Positions 17,810 to 27,492 are shown, numbered from the stretch's first letter. The stretch: 64,000 nt of DNA from Bacteroides neonati (GCF_000499785.1 NZ_HG726021.1:64717-128716), one strand, 5' to 3'. A program made the numbers and translations. The notes: generated by a model from the sequence alone, not told the origin.

Positions 17810-18838
17810 ATGAGAGCTCCGTTCTTGCCGGGCGAATGGTTTACCCAAAGTGGCGTACAGCTTACGTGGCCGCACGCTGCAACCGATTGGGCGTATATGT
17901 TGCCCGAAGTGGAAGCCTGCTTCGTTCAGATTGCCCGCGAGATAGCCAAGCGTGAGCTGCTATTGATCGTTACCCCCCAACCCGATGAGGTTAGAGAACA
18001 GCTCGTTGCCAATCAGATCAACGTATCGAATGTTCGTTTCCTGATCTGCCCGACCGATGATACCTGGGCGCGCGATCATGGTGCTATTACGCTGATGGAT
18101 ACGTGTGGCCCTTCGTTGGTCGATTTCGCCTTCAATGGCTGGGGCAATAAGTTTGCTGCCGAACGCGATAACCGGATTACCCGTTGTGCCGTCGATGCAG
18201 GTATGCTGAAAGGTACGTATATCGACCGACTCGACTTTGTGCTCGAAGGTGGTTCCATTGAGAGCGACGGGATGGGCACGGTGCTTACCACATCGCATTG
18301 TTTGCTCGCACCTCACCGCAACCAGCCCATGAACCGCATTGATATTGAAGAATACCTGCGCCGCTCTTTTCACCTGCAACGGGTGTTGTGGCTCGATCAT
18401 GGTTACCTGGCAGGCGACGATACCGACAGCCACATCGATACGTTGGCACGCTTCTGCTCTCCGTCTGTCATTGCCTATGTGCAGTGTACCGACCCAAGCG
18501 ACGAGCATTACGAAGCTTTGCTGGCTATGGAAGAGCAGCTGAAGACATTCCGTACACTCGCTGGTGAGCCTTATCGATTGTTGCCCTTGCCCATGGCCGA
18601 TAAGATAGAAGAAGACGGTGAGCGGTTGCCTGCTACTTATGCCAACTTCCTGATCTTAAATGATGCCGTGCTCTACCCTACTTACCGCCAGCCTGCGAAT
18701 GACAGAAAGGCCAAAGAGGTATTGCAGGAAGCCTTCCCTACTTACGAGATTATTGGCATTGATTGCTGTGCGCTGATCAAGCAGCACGGATCACTGCATT
18801 GTGTAACGATGCAATACCCCTCGGGTGTTATTGCGTAA
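17810..18838 (+). CDS. aguA: Agmatine deiminase
   Basis: A 342-residue agmatine deiminase (guanidino-group-modifying superfamily) that converts agmatine to N-carbamoylputrescine. Catalytic features are TDDTWARDHGAI, GDDTDSHIDTLARF with the active His, and the nucleophile Cys in GSLHCVTMQYP, 12 residues from the C-terminus. The start at 17810 gives the family-typical MRAPFLPGEWFTQSG N-terminus. The frame stays open for 30 more codons to an ATG at 17720, which would add an unrelated-looking extension. The next gene, aguB, completes the putrescine pathway 16 bp downstream. Confidence 0.92.
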   Translation: MRAPFLPGEWFTQSGVQLTWPHAATDWAYMLPEVEACFVQIAREIAKRELLLIVTPQPDEVREQLVANQINVSNVRFLICPTDDTWARDHGAITLMDTCGPSLVDFAFNGWGNKFAAERDNRITRCAVDAGMLKGTYIDRLDFVLEGGSIESDGMGTVLTTSHCLLAPHRNQPMNRIDIEEYLRRSFHLQRVLWLDHGYLAGDDTDSHIDTLARFCSPSVIAYVQCTDPSDEHYEALLAMEEQLKTFRTLAGEPYRLLPLPMADKIEEDGERLPATYANFLILNDAVLYPTYRQPANDRKAKEVLQEAFPTYEIIGIDCCALIKQHGSLHCVTMQYPSGVIA

Positions 18839-18854
18839 CAACAACCGATTTAGC

Positions 18855-19745
18855 ATGAAGAAGATACAAATAGGCATTATACAGCAATCCAACAGTGCAG
18901 ATACGCGCACCAATATGATGAATCTGGCCAAAGGCATCGAAGCCTGTGCCGCGCAAGGTGCTCAACTCATCGTATTGCAGGAGTTGCATAACTCACTCTA
19001 TTTTTGCCAGACAGAGAATACCGATTTATTTAACCTGGCCGAACCGATACCCGGCCCTTCTACCGGATTCTATGCCGAATTGGCGGCGGCGTATCAAGTC
19101 GTTTTAGTGACGTCTCTTTTCGAGAAGCGTGCGCCGGGGCTGTACCACAATACAGCCGTAGTCTTTGATACCGATGGTCGTTTGGCAGGCAAGTACCGCA
19201 AGATGCACATCCCCGACGATCCGGCTTATTACGAAAAGTTCTACTTTACACCGGGAGACATCGGCTTCGAACCGATTCAAACATCACTCGGTAAGTTGGG
19301 CGTATCGGTGTGCTGGGATCAATGGTATCCCGAAGCCGCTCGCTTAATGGCTCTGAAAGGGGCTGAGCTATTGATCTACCCTACTGCCATTGGTTGGGAA
19401 AGCAGTGATACCGAGGAGGAGAAAGCACGCCAACTCAACGCATGGATCATTTCGCAGCGTGCGCATGCGGTGGCCAACGGCTTACCAGTTGTCTCGGTGA
19501 ACCGTGTAGGGCATGAACCCGATCCGTCGGGGCAAACCAATGGTATTCAGTTCTGGGGAAACAGCTTTGTTGCCGGACCGCAAGGCGAGTTCTTGGCACA
19601 AGCAGGCAGTGAGACCAATGAGATAAAGGTGGTCGAAGTAGACATGGAGCGTTCGGAGAACGTGCGTCGTTGGTGGCCATTCTTGCGCGACCGCAGAATT
19701 GATGCTTATGCCGGACTGACCAAACGCTTTTTAGATGAGCAATGA
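18855..19745 (+). CDS. aguB: N-carbamoylputrescine amidase
   Basis: A 296-residue nitrilase-superfamily amidase that hydrolyses N-carbamoylputrescine to putrescine, CO2 and ammonia. The catalytic triad is Glu43 (VLQELHNS), Lys116 (GKYRKMHIPD) and Cys153 (GVSVCWDQWYPE). The start at 18855 (MKKIQIGIIQQSN) is preferred to a GTG at 18825 that would lie inside aguA. The product of aguA is its substrate, and the two genes form an operon ending at a strong terminator. Confidence 0.93.
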   Translation: MKKIQIGIIQQSNSADTRTNMMNLAKGIEACAAQGAQLIVLQELHNSLYFCQTENTDLFNLAEPIPGPSTGFYAELAAAYQVVLVTSLFEKRAPGLYHNTAVVFDTDGRLAGKYRKMHIPDDPAYYEKFYFTPGDIGFEPIQTSLGKLGVSVCWDQWYPEAARLMALKGAELLIYPTAIGWESSDTEEEKARQLNAWIISQRAHAVANGLPVVSVNRVGHEPDPSGQTNGIQFWGNSFVAGPQGEFLAQAGSETNEIKVVEVDMERSENVRRWWPFLRDRRIDAYAGLTKRFLDEQ

Positions 19746-19784
19746 GCTTTTTAGCAGACAAGAATAACAACGCTTATAGATAAA

Positions 19785-19824
19785 AGAAAGGGCGGCGCAT
19801 TGTTTTGCGCTGCCCTTTCTTTTT
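19785..19824 (+). terminator. Rho-independent terminator after aguB
   Basis: AGAAAGGGCGGCGCA (19785-19799) pairs with TGCGCTGCCCTTTCT (19806-19820), 15 bp with one G-U, followed by TTTT. It lies between aguB and the opposing gtrA end and may serve both. Confidence 0.85.
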
Positions 19825-19839
19825 AATCTCTTGAAGCTT

Positions 19840-20223
19840 TTATCTAAAAGTTAGTTTTTTATTGATAATGAAGTTCATCGCTCCGTAAATAAACAGCCCC
19901 ATGAATTGAGCTAAATATTCGTTCACATCTCCCGCTTCGACCAACGTAATCAGAAAAAGAAACTGAGCAACATAGGCCAGAGCAAAGGCCGAACCAAAGA
20001 ACAGCACCTGTTGCCAGATGTTGTTCTTCTGCTTTTCGGTCGGGAATATCCAGTATTTACTCCAGATAAAGTTGTTGGTTTGGGCGATAACGTATGCCGT
20101 GATGTTGGCCGGAATGTAATCGTATGATAATACATCCATCATCAGCCAAATGATAGCTACTGTAATGATTGCATTCAGTGTGCCGATAACAGCAAAACGA
20201 AAAATACGTACCGATTCCTTCAC
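19840..20223 (-). CDS. GtrA family membrane protein
   Basis: A 127-residue protein with four hydrophobic segments, of the GtrA family. Members are thought to move or position lipid-linked sugars for glycosylation of cell-surface polymers. Typical features are RFAVIGTLNAIITVAIIWLM at the N-terminus, TNNFIWSKYWIFP after the second segment and NFIINKKLTFR at the C-terminus. It starts 3 bp after the aspS stop and so depends on the aspS transcript. The physiological substrate is not evident. Confidence 0.85.
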   Translation of the reverse strand: MKESVRIFRFAVIGTLNAIITVAIIWLMMDVLSYDYIPANITAYVIAQTNNFIWSKYWIFPTEKQKNNIWQQVLFFGSAFALAYVAQFLFLITLVEAGDVNEYLAQFMGLFIYGAMNFIINKKLTFR

Positions 20224-20226
20224 CTA

Positions 20227-21984
20227 TTATTCTTTGATATCGACAATCAGGTTCAACTCTTCCAGTTGTGAAGGATCGAGTGCTGCAGGAGCATCGCTCA
20301 TTACATCACGACCCGAATTGTTTTTAGGGAACGCAATGCAGTCGCGGATAGAGTCTAATCCGGCAAAGAGCGATACCCAACGGTCTAATCCGTAAGCCAA
20401 ACCACCGTGAGGAGGTGCACCATACTTGAAAGCATCCATCAAGAAACCAAACTGCTCTTGTGCACGTTCGGGTGTGAAGCCCAACAGCTCGAACATTTTG
20501 TTCTGCAACTGACTGTCGTGTATACGGATAGAACCACCACCTACTTCGACACCGTTAATAACCATATCGTAAGCATTGGCACGTACAGCTCCCGTATCGC
20601 TATCCAACAAATGAATATCTTCGGGTTTGGGTGAGGTAAACGGATGGTGCATGGCCATGAAGCGTTGTTTCTCTTCGTCCCACTCGAATAGCGGGAAGTC
20701 TACCACCCACAGGCAAGCGAATGTATTCTTGTCGCGCAAGCCCAACTGGCTACCCATCTCCAAACGAAGCTCATTGAGCTGCTTGCGGGTTTTCATAGCA
20801 TCGGGACCCGATAGAATCAAGATCAAGTCGCCGGGCTTAGCTCCAAATGCTTCTTTCATTTGCTGCAATACCTCTTGTGTGTAGAATTTATCGACGCTCG
20901 ACTTCACCGAACCGTCTGCTTCGACACGTGCGTAGACCATACCTTTAGCTCCGATCTGAGGCTTCTTGACAAACTCGGTCAGTGCATCCAGTTGCTTGCG
21001 GGTGTAGCTTGCAGCGCCTTCGGCACAGATACCACCTACGTAAGCCGCTTCGTCAAACACAGGGAATCCATGTCCTTTGAGGATATCCATCAGTTCGACA
21101 AACTCCATACCGAAACGGATATCGGGCTTATCGCTACCGTACAGTCTCATTGCTTCGCTCCAAGGCATACGCTTGAACGGCTCGGTGAGCTCAATGCCAC
21201 GAATAGTTCTGAACAGGTGCTTGGCCATTCCTTCGAATGTACTGATTACATCTTCCTGCTCAACGAAACTCATTTCGCAGTCAATTTGTGTAAACTCGGG
21301 CTGACGGTCGGCACGTAAGTCTTCATCACGGAAGCATTTGGCAATCTGGAAGTAACGGTCGAATCCCGATACCATAAGCAGCTGTTTGAACAACTGCGGC
21401 GATTGTGGAAGGGCATAGAACTGTCCCGGATTCATGCGAGAAGGTACTACGAAGTCGCGTGCACCTTCGGGAGTAGAGCCGATCAGGATCGGAGTTTCTA
21501 CCTCGAGGAAACCTAACTCATCTAGATATTTACGTACTTCGATTGTCATTTTATGGCGCAACTCAAGGTTCGAGCGTACGGCATTACGTCGCAAATCCAG
21601 ATAGCGGTATTTCATACGGATATCATCACCTCCATCAGTATTGTCTTCGATGGTGAAAGGAGGTGTAGCGGATGCGTTGAGTACATTTAGCTCGGATACG
21701 ATGATTTCGATTTCGCCTGTAGAGATATTAGCATTTTTGCTAAAACGCTCGTTTACAGTTCCCGTTACTTGAATCACAAATTCGCGTCCTAATTTATTGG
21801 CACGTTCGCACAGCTCTGCATTGGATTCTTCATTAAAGACCAATTGAGTAATGCCGTAACGGTCGCGAAGGTCGATAAAGGTCATTCCACCCATCTTGCG
21901 ACTACGTTGCACCCATCCTGTTAGTGTGACTTGCTTGTTCACATCGGAGATTCTTAATTCTCCGCACGTATACGTTCTAAACAT
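20227..21984 (-). CDS. aspS: Aspartyl-tRNA synthetase
   Basis: A 585-residue class II aminoacyl-tRNA synthetase of the bacterial AspRS type. The order is OB-fold anticodon-binding domain (residues 1-105, [22 protein letters not shown]), motif 2 ([18 protein letters not shown] near residue 220), the GAD insertion (about 285-400) and motif 3 ([15 protein letters not shown] near 530). The C-terminus ([14 protein letters not shown]) is usual for Bacteroidetes. A -7 promoter element lies 49 nt upstream; gtrA follows in the same transcript. Confidence 0.96.
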   Translation of the reverse strand: MFRTYTCGELRISDVNKQVTLTGWVQRSRKMGGMTFIDLRDRYGITQLVFNEESNAELCERANKLGREFVIQVTGTVNERFSKNANISTGEIEIIVSELNVLNASATPPFTIEDNTDGGDDIRMKYRYLDLRRNAVRSNLELRHKMTIEVRKYLDELGFLEVETPILIGSTPEGARDFVVPSRMNPGQFYALPQSPQLFKQLLMVSGFDRYFQIAKCFRDEDLRADRQPEFTQIDCEMSFVEQEDVISTFEGMAKHLFRTIRGIELTEPFKRMPWSEAMRLYGSDKPDIRFGMEFVELMDILKGHGFPVFDEAAYVGGICAEGAASYTRKQLDALTEFVKKPQIGAKGMVYARVEADGSVKSSVDKFYTQEVLQQMKEAFGAKPGDLILILSGPDAMKTRKQLNELRLEMGSQLGLRDKNTFACLWVVDFPLFEWDEEKQRFMAMHHPFTSPKPEDIHLLDSDTGAVRANAYDMVINGVEVGGGSIRIHDSQLQNKMFELLGFTPERAQEQFGFLMDAFKYGAPPHGGLAYGLDRWVSLFAGLDSIRDCIAFPKNNSGRDVMSDAPAALDPSQLEELNLIVDIKE

Positions 21985-22032
21985 CTGTTTTGTATTTTAT
22001 GATAATCTTTATATTCTTTAATTAGCAGCTTG

Positions 22033-22040
22033 CAAAAATA
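22033..22040 (-). promoter_or_regulatory. Candidate -7 promoter element of aspS-gtrA
   Basis: On the minus strand TATTTTTG matches TAnnTTTG, 49 nt before the aspS ATG at 21984. An exact -33 element is not seen. Confidence 0.4.
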
Positions 22041-22063
22041 CACAATATTTTGTAATTTGTAAA

Positions 22064-23092
22064 TTAATTGCCTTTCTTTGTCAGCTTCTCTAAAATCTTT
22101 TTATTCCGGTGCGTGATGTCTTGTACGATGGCTTCGTTCATTAATCGGATGCCATTGACATACTCCTGTGCCTTTTGCAGCACATTACTATTGTCCTTTC
22201 CGGGATGTTGAGGAATAACCACGTGCAATCCTTTTTTAATGATTTCGATATTCAGCATTTCCTTTTCGTGAAGCGGATCTCCATCGAAGTGTACCACGCC
22301 CGGCTTGGTGCGGTGAATCGTTAGTTTCTTACAGCGGAAGGTTTTGATGCGGCTGTTCTGGTCGATATTTTTGTTGAATAGCTGAAAAGAGAGTGAAGGC
22401 ACGTCGAGCACAGTGAAGGGTTCGAGGATGGTTACATCCAGCAACCCGTCGGTGAGTGTTGCCTGAGGGGTAATATAAGCATTGTTTCCATACTGCGATG
22501 CGTTGCCGCAAGCAATCAAAAAAGCTTTGTATTTCGATGTTCCGTCTTCTGTTTCCAACTCATAGGTTTCGGGTTCGTATTTAAGACTTTCGAGTAAGGT
22601 CTTTTCCAGGTACGTCAATAACCCTCGTTTACCGGCATTGGCAAACTTCAAACTGACAAAGGCATCGAACCCGACACCACATGTGCAAAAAAAGGCTGTT
22701 CCGTTTATCTTGCCGTAGTCAATTACGTCGATGATTCCTTTATTTAAAATATCAAGTGCTTTCTTAGGTTCCATGGGGATATGCAGATGGCGTGCCAACC
22801 CGTTTCCCGATCCGCAGGGAATGATTCCCAGTGCCGTATCGGTATGTACCAGCGAGCGGGCTATTTCGTTAATCGTGCCATCGCCGCCAATAGCTACTAC
22901 GATATCTGTTTTATCTGCTGCTGCTTGCGAAGCAATCTCTATCGCATGACCGGCTCTTTCGGTATATACTACGTTCCATGAGTATTTTTCCTTATCTATC
23001 CTATCGTCCAATAAGCTAAGAATCAATTCTTTGCTTTGAGTACCCGAAACAGGATTGACAATGAATATTATTTTCTTCTTATATTCGTTCAT
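22064..23092 (-). CDS. YegS/DagK-type lipid kinase
   Basis: A 342-residue member of the diacylglycerol kinase catalytic-domain family. The nucleotide-binding motif IGGDGTINEIARS is at residues 68-80, preceded by NPVSGTQSK, and the second conserved region GSGNGLARHL follows near residue 110. The C-terminal beta domain carries VHFDGDPLHEKE. It is divergent from serine palmitoyltransferase. The same fold phosphorylates sphingoid bases and ceramide in other organisms, so a sphingolipid substrate is possible here, but sequence alone does not show it. Confidence 0.85.
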   Translation of the reverse strand: MNEYKKKIIFIVNPVSGTQSKELILSLLDDRIDKEKYSWNVVYTERAGHAIEIASQAAADKTDIVVAIGGDGTINEIARSLVHTDTALGIIPCGSGNGLARHLHIPMEPKKALDILNKGIIDVIDYGKINGTAFFCTCGVGFDAFVSLKFANAGKRGLLTYLEKTLLESLKYEPETYELETEDGTSKYKAFLIACGNASQYGNNAYITPQATLTDGLLDVTILEPFTVLDVPSLSFQLFNKNIDQNSRIKTFRCKKLTIHRTKPGVVHFDGDPLHEKEMLNIEIIKKGLHVVIPQHPGKDNSNVLQKAQEYVNGIRLMNEAIVQDITHRNKKILEKLTKKGN

Positions 23093-23121
23093 GCTATTTT
23101 TTTACACTATTTTGTAGACTA

Positions 23122-23232
23122 CAAAAGTAATACAAATATCTTAATTTTTATCCTTTTTGAAGCCTCTAATAGTCCGATGAATATATTTTTTCTTAGAAAA
23201 AGAACAGTGAAAGACATATTTTGTTATCTTTG
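23122..23232. promoter_or_regulatory. Divergent promoter region of the lipid kinase and Spt genes
   Basis: On the minus strand TACTTTTG (23122-23129) lies 30 nt before the kinase ATG. On the plus strand TATCTTTG (23225-23232) lies about 97 nt before the Spt ATG. Both match TAnnTTTG. The plus-strand leader would be about 90 nt. Confidence 0.45.
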
Positions 23233-23329
23233 CCCACTGTTTTAAACACTTGTTAAGGAATTTAATAAAACGAGAATGGTTATTCATTTATTAACCATAT
23301 TCAAACGAGAGATTATATAAAGAACAATC

Positions 23330-24517
23330 ATGGGATTATTACAAGAGAAGTTAGCTAAATACGACCTCCCTCAGCAGATTAAGGCGCAAGGCGTATATCC
23401 GTATTTTCGTTGTATCGAAAGCGAGCAGAACACAGAGGTGATTATGAGTGGAAAAAAGGTATTGATGTTCGGTTCGAACTCTTACTTGGGTCTGACGAAT
23501 CACCCGAAAGTGATTGAAGCATCTGTCGAGGCTACTCGTAAATATGGTACGGGGTGTGCCGGTTCCCGTTTTTTGAACGGTACATTGGATCTTCACCTGG
23601 CATTGGAAAAAGAATTAGCTGAGTTTGTAGGCAAAGAAGATGCTATTATCTATTCTACCGGATTTCAAGTAAACTTAGGAGTTGTTTCGTGTGTTACAGG
23701 TCGCGAAGATTATATTATTTGTGATGAACTGGATCATGCTTCTATCGTAGAGGGTCGCCGTTTATCATTTTCTACCGTGTTGAAATTCAAACACAACGAC
23801 ATGGAGTCTTTGGAGAAAGAATTGCAGAAGTGCCGCCCCGAAGCAGTCAAATTAATTGTAGTAGATGGCGTATTCAGCATGGAGGGCGACATAGCCAACC
23901 TGCCAGAAATTGTTCGTCTGTCTAAGAAATACGACGCTAACATTATGGTCGATGAGGCTCACGGCTTGGGTGTGTTAGGTAATCATGGCCGCGGTACATG
24001 TGATCATTTCGGTGTAACCAAAGATGTGGATTTGATTATGGGTACCTTCAGTAAATCGCTTGCTGCCATTGGTGGATTCATTGCTGCCGATGAGGAAGTG
24101 ATCAACTACCTGCGTCACAACTCTCGCTCGTACATATTTAGTGCCAGCAACACGCCTGCCGCCACTGCTGCTGCACGTGCCGCACTCGATATTATGAAGA
24201 GCGAACCCGAGCGTATTGAACATCTGTGGACCATCACCAATTATGCCTTGAAGCGCTTCCGCGAGTTAGGCTTTGAGATTGGCCATACCGAAACCCCGAT
24301 CATTCCGCTTTATGTGCGCGATATGGAGAAAACGTTCTTGGTAACTAAAATGCTTTTTGACGAAGGCGTATTTATCAACCCCGTTGTGCCTCCTGCTTGC
24401 TCTCCCAATGATACGTTGATTCGCTTCTCGCTCATGGCTACACACAGCATCGAACAGATTGATATCGCTATCGACAAATTGGTAAAATGCTTCAAGGCAT
24501 TGGACTTGTTGAAGTAA
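23330..24517 (+). CDS. spt: Serine palmitoyltransferase
   Basis: A 395-residue PLP enzyme of the alpha-oxoamine synthase family, condensing serine with a fatty acyl-CoA to begin sphingolipid synthesis. The N-terminus MGLLQEKLAKYDLPQ and the whole sequence resemble the Spt enzymes of Bacteroides rather than 2-amino-3-ketobutyrate CoA ligase. The PLP-lysine is Lys242 in GTFSKSLAAIGG; His136 (DELDHASIVEG) stacks on the cofactor, and Asp208 and His211 lie in VDEAHG. Sphingolipid synthesis is a hallmark of Bacteroidales. It stands alone, ending at a terminator, opposite the lipid kinase. Confidence 0.88.
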   Translation: MGLLQEKLAKYDLPQQIKAQGVYPYFRCIESEQNTEVIMSGKKVLMFGSNSYLGLTNHPKVIEASVEATRKYGTGCAGSRFLNGTLDLHLALEKELAEFVGKEDAIIYSTGFQVNLGVVSCVTGREDYIICDELDHASIVEGRRLSFSTVLKFKHNDMESLEKELQKCRPEAVKLIVVDGVFSMEGDIANLPEIVRLSKKYDANIMVDEAHGLGVLGNHGRGTCDHFGVTKDVDLIMGTFSKSLAAIGGFIAADEEVINYLRHNSRSYIFSASNTPAATAAARAALDIMKSEPERIEHLWTITNYALKRFRELGFEIGHTETPIIPLYVRDMEKTFLVTKMLFDEGVFINPVVPPACSPNDTLIRFSLMATHSIEQIDIAIDKLVKCFKALDLLK

Positions 24518-24570
24518 GCTCCGCATATACCCCCTAAGAAATAAAATTATTTTGTTGGAATAATTTTATA

Positions 24571-24617
24571 AGAGAAGACTCTCGCTACTTGATAGGTAGC
24601 GAGAGTCTTCTCTTTGT
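24571..24617 (+). terminator. Rho-independent terminator after spt
   Basis: AGAGAAGACTCTCGCTAC (24571-24588) pairs perfectly with 24596-24613 over a 7-nt loop, followed by TTTGTTTT. Confidence 0.92.
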
Positions 24618-24950
24618 TTTAATGGTATCCTTTATTCTTATATAAAGCGAACCCCTTCCTTAATAGTTTATACTATATAGTTACAAATCTATTCAAAAAA
24701 GCGCCTTATGATTTAGTAAAGTACTGTTTTTGATACTTTAAGTAGATGGCGAATAATTACGCTTAAACGGAGATATAGCATGGTGTGCTATATCTCCGTT
24801 TAAGCGTTCAGGCAAGCTGATATGTAATCAACTTCCGCATGGAATAATCTATATTTTCAAATGTTTGATAATCTTTATTCCATATATTGTATGCTAGTTT
24901 CTTCTAAGTATACAACACAAAACGGGCAAAGTCAAGAGATACATTCCTTT
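24618..24950. repeat. Gene-free gap with a 22-bp perfect palindrome
   Basis: No gene is seen. At 24759-24780 and 24786-24807 there are perfect 22-bp inverted arms (beginning ACGCTTAAACGG) with a 5-nt loop. There is no T-run on either side, so a simple intrinsic terminator is not obvious. It sits between the spt terminator and the 3' end of the alcohol dehydrogenase gene, where a hairpin ending the minus-strand transcript would be expected. Confidence 0.6.
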
Positions 24951-26123
24951 TTATCGAAAGGAATCTTTATAAATCTGCAAAAACTTCTCATTGGTCAGTG
25001 CCACTGGGTCGAGTCCAAAGAGTGCGCCCATATTTTCGCGAGCGTTTTGTACAAAGCGTGGCAGATCGGCTTCTGTAATACCCCACTCACTCATCTTCAA
25101 CTCGCTTACGCCGCAGGCTTTCTGCATATGAGCCAGCGCATGGACAAAGTCCATAGGATCCTGGCTTCTCTGCCCGGTCATGGCTTCGGCCATCTGCATA
25201 AAGCGTTCGGGAACCACCTGTGCGAAAGCAGTGAAGTAGGCAACCGATAGCATAATCAGCCCTGCACCGTGAGGCAAAGCGGGGTAATAGGCACTCATGG
25301 CGTGTTCGAGCGAATGCTCCGACGTACAGCTAGAGGTAGACTCTACCATGCCCGACAAGGTACTGGCCAGCGCCACATTGCTTCGTGCTTCCATATTCGC
25401 TCCGTCGGTTACGGCAGTCGGTAAATACTGATTGAGCAGACGGATACTTTTCAGTGCATACAAATCACTGATGGGCGATGCGATACGGGCGATATACCCT
25501 TCGGCAGCATGAAAGAAAGCATCGAAACCCTGATAGGCTGTGAGGTGGGCGGGTACCGAAACCATCAACTCCGGGTCGACAATGGAGAGCACCGGAAAGG
25601 TAGATGCATTGCCAAAGCCGATCTTCTCGTTGCGTTCTTCGTGGGTAATAACCGTCCACGGATCGGCCTCAGTGCCTGTTCCGGCCGTTGTAGGAATGGC
25701 AACGACGGGTAGTGCACCTCCCGATGTGGGCTGTCCCTTACCTGTTCCGCCATGAATATAATCCCAGTAATCACCCGGATTGCAGGCCATTACGGCAATC
25801 GACTTGGCAGAGTCGATGGAGCTTCCACCGCCCAGACCTATCACAAAGTCGCACTGCTCTTGTTTGCAAAGCGCAGCAGCTTCCATGACATGAGAACGGA
25901 TAGGATTCGGTAGAATTTTATCATAAACGACTGCGGTAGCTCCGTTCTTGGCCAGTAGTTCGATCACTTGATCGAGATAGCCGTATTTGTGCATCGAAGT
26001 GCCCGAAGAGATAACGATGAGCGCCTTCTTACCGGGCAACTGCTCGGTAGCCAACTTCTTGATACTTCCGCAGCCAAACAGTAGATTGGTGGGAATGAAC
26101 TGATTAAAAATCGATTGTTTCAT
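24951..26123 (-). CDS. Iron-containing alcohol dehydrogenase
   Basis: A 390-residue group III (iron-type) NAD(P)-dependent alcohol dehydrogenase, similar in layout to butanol dehydrogenases. The start at 26123 (MKQSIFNQFIPTNLLFG) is preferred over a start 24 codons upstream. The nucleotide-binding region GLGGGSSIDSAKSIAVM is near residue 95, and the metal ligands lie in FDAFFHAAEGY, EHSLEHAMSAYY and LPHGAGL. The substrate is not evident. It is a single-gene unit with its own -7 element (TACTTTTG on the minus strand, about 26167-26174). Confidence 0.87.
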   Translation of the reverse strand: MKQSIFNQFIPTNLLFGCGSIKKLATEQLPGKKALIVISSGTSMHKYGYLDQVIELLAKNGATAVVYDKILPNPIRSHVMEAAALCKQEQCDFVIGLGGGSSIDSAKSIAVMACNPGDYWDYIHGGTGKGQPTSGGALPVVAIPTTAGTGTEADPWTVITHEERNEKIGFGNASTFPVLSIVDPELMVSVPAHLTAYQGFDAFFHAAEGYIARIASPISDLYALKSIRLLNQYLPTAVTDGANMEARSNVALASTLSGMVESTSSCTSEHSLEHAMSAYYPALPHGAGLIMLSVAYFTAFAQVVPERFMQMAEAMTGQRSQDPMDFVHALAHMQKACGVSELKMSEWGITEADLPRFVQNARENMGALFGLDPVALTNEKFLQIYKDSFR

Positions 26124-26194
26124 AATGAATGAATTAGAGTTTTTTTCCTTTGATTTACGAAACAAAAGTAGGCATAAATACTGATATAGCGACA

Positions 26195-26236
26195 AACATA
26201 CTTCTTTAATCGTCTAAACGATCATAGAAGTATGTT
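26195..26236. promoter_or_regulatory. Concentric 42-bp palindrome between the broken permease and adh
   Basis: Outer arms AACATACTTCT (26195-26205) and AGAAGTATGTT (26226-26236) and inner arms ATCGT (26209-26213) and ACGAT (26218-26222) share one centre. It may be the terminator of the upstream minus-strand ABC transcript or an operator for adh; the short T-run (GTTTGTC) makes termination possible but not certain. Confidence 0.45.
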
Positions 26237-26276
26237 AATTGTAGAGAGGATGAGTGTACGTCCGTTTTCGACGATT

Positions 26277-27333
26277 TTACTCTTTGATGGCGTTGACCGG
26301 ACTTTGGCGGATGGCAACCCACACTTGCCGGGCAACCGCAAGCATAACTATGCTACACGTAAGCAAAAAGACGAGTGGCAGCAACCATCCGTAGGATACC
26401 AGTGCGTACATACCATAGAAGAGATGAGGATACAGAGGGATGCCAGCAGTAGAAAAATGCCGAACATGGTTTTCTCGGGGCGGTTGAAGAGATTCATCAG
26501 TTCAGTTAGCTCGACAACCCCGCTGCTGCCAGAATCCTTATGTTGCGAAAGCGGGCATCCAACTCGGGCGAGCACGCGATGTGCACCTCCGACAATGAGC
26601 GAAGGTGAAACCGCCATTGCGAGTATGTAGCCCACTTCGTGTCGTTCTCTTTCATTCTGGAAGCAGCGATTTTTTGTTTCAACGCCGCTACATCGGCATG
26701 AGGGTATACCTGCACATAGGTTGTGCTGCGTTTCTGGCTATTACTCACCGGAGTGGATAGGCAAAGGTAGTCGAACTTAAAGTCACTGTTCTGAGGATAA
26801 TCTTTCATCACTCCTATCACCGCGAATGATACCTCTTTGTTCATTCTTACGGTTTTGCCCACGCAACTACTCTTGCCAAACAGATATTCCGCCATCTTCT
26901 GTGTCAGAATGACCGAATGCCCGTCGAAGGGCACTCCCAGATAGCCTCCTTGGATGAGATTGCACTGAAAGATCGTAAAGAAGAGCGAGTCTACACGCAT
27001 GCCGATCCATGACTTCTCTTTTCCATCCGACCGATAGGACAATTCGCTCACCCGGCAGATTGTTTTTATCTCGGGAAATGCCGCCATCTCCTCCTCCATC
27101 GATTCGTGCAGTTGGTTGAGTTCTCCATTGCCTTTCAATAAACCGCTGGTGGTGACGGCGTAGGTTTGTGTGTGACGGGGATGAAACGTATCGAAATTGT
27201 TCTCCCAATAATACCAATAGCCACCGAGCAGAAAGGCTGTAAAGCCTATGGCAATGCCCAGTATGCTGATGATGCTTTGGGCTTGATGTCTTTGTAGATT
27301 GCGTAAAGCAACTTTTAAGTAGTGCTGTATCAT
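26277..27333 (-). pseudogene. Decayed FtsX/MacB-type ABC permease
   Basis: The N-terminal part (27333 to 26506) reads MIQHYLKVALRNLQRHQAQ, a first membrane segment and a periplasmic MacB-PCD-like domain, then stops in ILAAAGLSS. The next frame resumes with ELMNLFNRPEKTMFGIFLLL, and a third frame holds the natural C-terminus YGWLLPLVFLLTCSIVMLAV followed by ARQVWVAIRQSPVNAIKE and a stop at 26277. At least two frameshifts are needed, and the C-terminal membrane region is much shorter than expected, so a deletion is likely. It is the last gene of the ABC efflux operon; the intact neighbour at 27493-29775 may have made it dispensable. Confidence 0.8.
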
Positions 27334-27352
27334 GTCGGGGGGCGTTAGTGTA

Positions 27353-27487
27353 TTAAAATCCTTCCGTTTTTTTCAGAAAGTAGCGAAGCTGTACATACTG
27401 TTCACCCGGTTTTACAAAGCCGCTGTCCGGTATCAGTTTCGGAATGTGATCTTTAGCGTATAACGTCATCTCATTTCTATTCTTCAT
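27353..27487 (-). CDS. 44-codon ORF between two permease genes
   Basis: Starting at ATG 27487 the frame reads MKNRNEMTLYAKDHIPKLIP, continues through VKPGEQYVQLRYF and ends KKTEGF with a stop at 27353. It lies 5 bp after the intact permease gene and 19 bp before the broken one, as an operon gene would. The composition is soluble and basic, with no signal or membrane segment. I do not recognise it; it may be a small operon protein or a leftover of a deleted gene. Confidence 0.4.
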   Translation of the reverse strand: MKNRNEMTLYAKDHIPKLIPDSGFVKPGEQYVQLRYFLKKTEGF

Positions 27488-27492
27488 TGTTA

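Noticed and set aside
23330..24517. 2-amino-3-ketobutyrate CoA ligase (kbl)
   Set aside because: The same superfamily, but the N-terminus and overall sequence fit the Bacteroidales serine palmitoyltransferase, and no threonine dehydrogenase gene is adjacent.
26232..26630. A 132-codon plus-strand frame
   Set aside because: Antisense to the C-terminal remains of the broken permease, whose own frames give recognisable membrane segments.
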